Assembly: GCA_934167965.1 (NCBI GenBank)
Contig: CAKPMJ010000002.1
Span: 62,001-126,000, forward strand
Direction: 5' to 3'
From: an uncultured Clostridia bacterium
Lineage (GTDB): Bacteria > Bacillota > Clostridia > TANB77 > CAG-508
Length of the DNA stretch: 64,000 nucleotides
In this document: piece by piece, positions 60,328 to 64,000 of the stretch
How the letters are laid out: each line of letters starts with the position of its first letter
How positions within the stretch are numbered: position 1 is the first letter of the stretch
The notes under the pieces: model-generated
What the model was told of the DNA's origin: nothing
What the model saw: the letters and a program-made list of their open reading frames with translations, nothing else
Databases searched by the model: none
Program-made: the position numbers and the translations under genes

Positions 60328-62931
60328 TTATTCTCCATAATATGCTTTTAAATACATTTCTTTAATCTCACTAATCAATGGATATCTAGGGTTAGCACCA
60401 GTACATTGATCGTCAAATGCCTGTTCTGACATTTCATCAAGTTTTTCTAGGAAGTATTTTTCATCAACACCATAATCTTTAATAGTCTTCTTAATTCCAA
60501 TTTTCTCTTTCAATTCATCAATAGCTTTAATTAAGTTTTCCAAACTTTCTTCATCGTTTGCTCCACCCATTCCTAAGTTTTCAGCAACTTCTGCATATCT
60601 TCTTAATGTATGTGGGTGATCATATTGTGGAAATGTTCCCATTTTACTTGGTACTTCAGCACTATTAAATCTTAAAACTAAATCTATCATTAATGCATTT
60701 GCAATTCCATGTGGTATATGATGGAAAGCTCCAAGTTTATGTGCCATAGAGTGGCATACTCCTAAAAATGCATTTGCGAACGCCATACCTGCCATTGTAG
60801 CTGCATTTGCCATTTTTTCTCTTGCTTCTGGATCATTTGCTCCATTTTCATATGCTCTTGGTAAATACTTAAATATATTCTTTAATGATTCAATAGCTAA
60901 TCCATCTGTATATTCTGTAGCCATCATTGATGCATATGCTTCTAAGCAGTGTGTAACTGCATCTATACCTGATGCTGATGTTAAACCTTTAGGTGCATTC
61001 ATCATCATATTGCAATCTACAATTGCCATTTTTGGTAGTAATTCATAATCTGCAAGAGGATATTTTGTTCCTGTCTTCTCATCTGTTATAACTGCAAAAG
61101 GTGTTACTTCAGAACCTGTACCAGCTGATGTTGGAACAGCTATAAAATATGCTTTTTCACCCATTTTAGGGAAAGTATATACTCTCTTTCTGATATCCAT
61201 AAATCTCATTGCCATATCTAAGAAGTCAACTTCAGGATGTTCATACATAACCCACATAATTTTACCAGCATCCATTGCAGAGCCTCCACCAACTGCAATT
61301 ATTGCATCTGGTTTAAATTCATTCATTGCTCTTGTTCCTTCTATTGCACAACTAAGTGTAGGATCAGGTTCAACATTTGAAAATGTTGTGTGTTCAATTC
61401 CTAATTCATCTAATTTATCTGTTATAGGTTTTGTATAACCATTTTGGAATAAGAATGTATCTGTTACTATAAATACCTTTTTCTTATCCATTACATTTTT
61501 TAATTCTTCTAAGGCTACAGGTAAGCAACCTCTTTTTATATATACCTTTTCAGGTGCTCTAAACCAAAGCATATTTTCTCTCCTTTCAGCAACTGTTTTT
61601 ATATTTACTAAATGTTTTATTCCTACATTTTCTGATACTGAGTTTCCTCCCCATGAACCGCAACCAAGTGTTAATGATGGAGCTAATTTAAAGTTATATA
61701 AATCTCCTATCCCACCTTGTGATGATGGAGTATTTATAAGTACTCTACATGTTCTCATATTACTATAGAATTTTTCGATTTTTTCTTTGCCTGAAATTGT
61801 ATCAACATATAATGATGATGTATGTCCTAATCCTCCATCATTTATTAAATGTGCTGCTTTTCCTATTGCATCATCAAAATCTTTAGCTCTATACATTGCA
61901 AGAACCGGTGATAATTTTTCATGTGCAAATTCTTCTGAAAGTTCTACACTTTCAACCTCTCCAATTAATATTTTTGCATTTTCTGGAACATTGACTTCTG
62001 CTAATGCTGCTATTGTATGTGCTTTTTGTCCAACTATTTTCGCATTTAATGCTCCATTTATAATTATTGTTTTTCTTACTTTTTCTGTTTCTTCAGGATT
62101 TAAGAAATAACATCCTCTTTTTTCAAATTCTTTTTTTACTTCATCATAAATTTTATCTAACACAATTACTGACTGTTCAGATGCACAAATCATACCATTA
62201 TCAAATGTTTTTGAGTGTATTATTGAGTTTACTGCTAAAATTATATTTGCTGATTCATCTATTACAGCTGGTGTATTTCCTGCACCAACTCCAAGTGCTG
62301 GCTTTCCACTTGAATATGCTGATTTTACCATACCTGGTCCACCTGTTGCCAAAATTGTATCAGCTGATTGCATTAATGTATTTGTAAGTTCAAGTGATGG
62401 TACATCTATCCATGCAATTATTCCTTCTGGAGCTCCAGCTTCTACTGCTGCTTCTAAAACTATTTTTGCAGCTTCAATAGTTGAATTTTTTGCTCTTGGA
62501 TGTGGACTTATTATAATTCCATTTCTTGTTTTTAAACAAATTAATGTTTTAAATATTGCTGTTGATGTTGGATTTGTTGTTGGTATAACTGCTGCAATTA
62601 CACCTATTGGTTCTAAGACTTTTTTTATACCATAATAAGTATCCTCTTCAACTACTCCACATGTTTTTTCATTTTTATACTTGTTGTAGATATATTCAGA
62701 TGCATAATGATTTTTTATTATTTTATCTTCTACAACACCCATTCCAGTTTCCTCTACTGCCATCTTAGCTAATGGAATTCTAGCTTTATTTGCTGCAATC
62801 GCAGCAGCTTTAAAAATTTCATCAACTTTTTCTTGTGAAAATTTTGCAAACTCTTCTTGTGCCATTCTAACTTTTGCGATAGTTTCTTGTAATCTGTCTA
62901 CACTATCTACGATTTCGTACTCTTTACTCAT
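60328..62931 (-). CDS. adhE: bifunctional acetaldehyde-CoA/alcohol dehydrogenase
   Basis: 867 residues, full length. N-terminal aldehyde dehydrogenase with VIPTTNPTSTAIFK, ILATGGPGMVKSAY and the catalytic Cys in FDNGMICASEQSVIV. C-terminal iron alcohol dehydrogenase with AVGGGSAMDAGKIMW, SAGTGSEVTPFAVI and the metal-site CHSMAHKLGAFHHIPHG. Reduces acetyl-CoA to ethanol, regenerating NAD+. Starts inside the end of the hydrogenase gene. Confidence 0.97.
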   Translation of the reverse strand: MSKEYEIVDSVDRLQETIAKVRMAQEEFAKFSQEKVDEIFKAAAIAANKARIPLAKMAVEETGMGVVEDKIIKNHYASEYIYNKYKNEKTCGVVEEDTYYGIKKVLEPIGVIAAVIPTTNPTSTAIFKTLICLKTRNGIIISPHPRAKNSTIEAAKIVLEAAVEAGAPEGIIAWIDVPSLELTNTLMQSADTILATGGPGMVKSAYSSGKPALGVGAGNTPAVIDESANIILAVNSIIHSKTFDNGMICASEQSVIVLDKIYDEVKKEFEKRGCYFLNPEETEKVRKTIIINGALNAKIVGQKAHTIAALAEVNVPENAKILIGEVESVELSEEFAHEKLSPVLAMYRAKDFDDAIGKAAHLINDGGLGHTSSLYVDTISGKEKIEKFYSNMRTCRVLINTPSSQGGIGDLYNFKLAPSLTLGCGSWGGNSVSENVGIKHLVNIKTVAERRENMLWFRAPEKVYIKRGCLPVALEELKNVMDKKKVFIVTDTFLFQNGYTKPITDKLDELGIEHTTFSNVEPDPTLSCAIEGTRAMNEFKPDAIIAVGGGSAMDAGKIMWVMYEHPEVDFLDMAMRFMDIRKRVYTFPKMGEKAYFIAVPTSAGTGSEVTPFAVITDEKTGTKYPLADYELLPKMAIVDCNMMMNAPKGLTSASGIDAVTHCLEAYASMMATEYTDGLAIESLKNIFKYLPRAYENGANDPEAREKMANAATMAGMAFANAFLGVCHSMAHKLGAFHHIPHGIANALMIDLVLRFNSAEVPSKMGTFPQYDHPHTLRRYAEVAENLGMGGANDEESLENLIKAIDELKEKIGIKKTIKDYGVDEKYFLEKLDEMSEQAFDDQCTGANPRYPLISEIKEMYLKAYYGE

Positions 62932-64000
62932 GTTGTTTTTCCTCCTTATTTTTTTTATTGTTTAAATTATATAACTTTATTGAATTTTGGATATCTTGCT
63001 CTTTAGCTTGTTTTCCAAATTTATCAATTTCTACAACATTTTTTGGCCCATGATGTATGCATAACGCTCCATTTAAGCATCCACCATCACATGCCATTCC
63101 TTCAAAGAAATTGTTTAGTGATTTACCCATTTTTAGTTTTAATAAATTTACTTTGCATTCTGTAATACCGTTCATTGCAACAGGTTTAATATCATCTATA
63201 TCAAAATATTCTTTTGCAACACTTTCAATTCCTTGTGATATTCCTCCTGACTTTGCAAATATTCTACCATAAAATGATGCATTATTCAAAACAGTTTCTT
63301 CCAATTTTTCCATATTTATTTCTTTAGCATCTAAAAATGCTTGTAATTCTTCGAATGATATAACTGTATCAATTGCTCCTTTTGTTTTTTCTAGTTTATA
63401 CTCCATTTTTTTACTTGTACATGGACCTATAAATATAACTTTTGCTGTTGGATCTGACTCTTTTATAAGTTCACCTGTATATACCATTGGAGATACAGAA
63501 CTTGATATGTACTTTTTTAGTTCTGGAAAATTTTTTTCCACATACATTACAAAAGATGGACAACAAGATGTTGTTAATATTCCTTTTTCTTTGAATTCTT
63601 CTGCTTCATGATATAGTGTTATATCTGCACCAAGTGCCGCTTCTACAACCTGATGAAATCCTAGTTTCATTATTCCAGTAACTACTTGTTCTGGTTTTAC
63701 ATTTTCAAATTGTCCTGCTATTGATGGTGCTATAACTGCATATACTTTATAATTTTTATTATTGTCAGATTTTCTTAGTATATCTATTGCATCTAATATA
63801 TTAGATTTATCTGATATTGCTCCAAATGGACATTGATATACACACGCTCCGCATGATATACATTTATCATTATCAATTTTAGCTTTTTTATTTTCATCAA
63901 TTGAGATTGCATCAACTTTACATGCTTTTATACATGGTCTTTCTTGCTTTATTATTGCCGAATATGGACAAACTGTGGTACACTTACCACATTCTACACA
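62924..64000 (-). CDS. [FeFe] hydrogenase catalytic subunit, 5' end beyond window
   Basis: The frame is open from the window edge to the stop at 62924. The visible part begins in a ferredoxin-like region (CVECGKCTTVC and CISCGACVYQC, two 4Fe-4S clusters), then the H-cluster domain with TSCCPSF, IGPCTSKKMEY and FFEGMACDGGCLNGA, all three H-cluster motifs. The compact layout suggests the group B type. Makes H2 from reduced ferredoxin, or consumes it. The stop codon overlaps the adhE start by 8 bases, so the two are coupled. Confidence 0.92.
   Translation of the reverse strand, partial: CVECGKCTTVCPYSAIIKQERPCIKACKVDAISIDENKKAKIDNDKCISCGACVYQCPFGAISDKSNILDAIDILRKSDNNKNYKVYAVIAPSIAGQFENVKPEQVVTGIMKLGFHQVVEAALGADITLYHEAEEFKEKGILTTSCCPSFVMYVEKNFPELKKYISSSVSPMVYTGELIKESDPTAKVIFIGPCTSKKMEYKLEKTKGAIDTVISFEELQAFLDAKEINMEKLEETVLNNASFYGRIFAKSGGISQGIESVAKEYFDIDDIKPVAMNGITECKVNLLKLKMGKSLNNFFEGMACDGGCLNGALCIHHGPKNVVEIDKFGKQAKEQDIQNSIKLYNLNNKKNKEEKQHE

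Noticed and set aside
1..64000. CRISPR arrays, tRNA and rRNA genes, insertion sequences
   Set aside because: I saw no regularly spaced repeats, no tRNA-like T-loop sequence, no rRNA and no full transposase gene in the window.

Overview
The window is an AT-rich chromosomal segment from an endospore-forming, fermentative Firmicute of the Clostridia type. Support for this comes from spo0A, the spoIIAA-spoIIAB-sigF operon, spoIID, yunB, a sipL-like gene and a 24-codon spoVM. A [FeFe]-hydrogenase/adhE pair points to anaerobic H2 and ethanol production. Gene order (ftsQ-sbp-DUF881-ftsA-ftsZ, tig-clpP-clpX, rpmB next to spoVM, mutL-miaA, sepF-divIVA) is typical of Clostridia. Most genes are on the minus strand. 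I could not assign a genus.

Layout: 1-9 kb carries an edge-truncated membrane protein, pyrH, a pair of half-size TSUP permease genes (one frameshifted), a WecA/TagO-type glycan transferase fused to a C-terminal rubredoxin, rpiB, guaB, and a large adenosine-deaminase-like protein with an extra Rossmann-like tail. 9-11 kb (plus strand) carries a HAD hydrolase, yvcK and rpsT. 12-14 kb holds a prepilin-anchored variable protein whose gene is frameshifted inside its variable region. 14-22 kb is a housekeeping block (rsmD, divIVA, sepF, miaA, mutL). 22-25 kb holds two more prepilin-anchored variable proteins in tandem. 25-28 kb carries Cys-rich micro-proteins, a radical SAM/SPASM enzyme coupled to a small protein with a doubled LYGPPS motif, and a CDF transporter. 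28-41 kb carries cell-wall enzymes, a split ComEC, spo0A, clpX-clpP-tig, rpmB/spoVM, nth, a zeta-type toxin/antitoxin pair and asnS. 41-53 kb is the division and sporulation block. 53.6-56.5 kb is a diversity-generating retroelement (DGR): reverse transcriptase, Avd, MutS-like accessory ORF and a target gene. 57-64 kb carries acyl-CoA ligase, an XRE regulator, a phosphotransferase, adhE and a [FeFe] hydrogenase cut by the window edge.

The most interesting system is the DGR. Its reverse transcriptase has the DGR signature (IGNYTSQ, YLDD). Four proteins in the window share the same prepilin-like N-terminal anchor and end in a lectin-fold-type C-terminus. In three of them, including the one beside the RT, the terminal variable region is about 51-54% G+C inside an AT-rich genome, as expected after adenine-directed mutagenesis. 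The cassette target ends in an FGE-type domain. The three distant proteins end in a different (DUF6273-like) domain, so at least two template repeats would be needed. I could not find a template repeat in the window, and the reverse transcriptase lacks the usual C-terminal extension, so the local cassette may be partly decayed.
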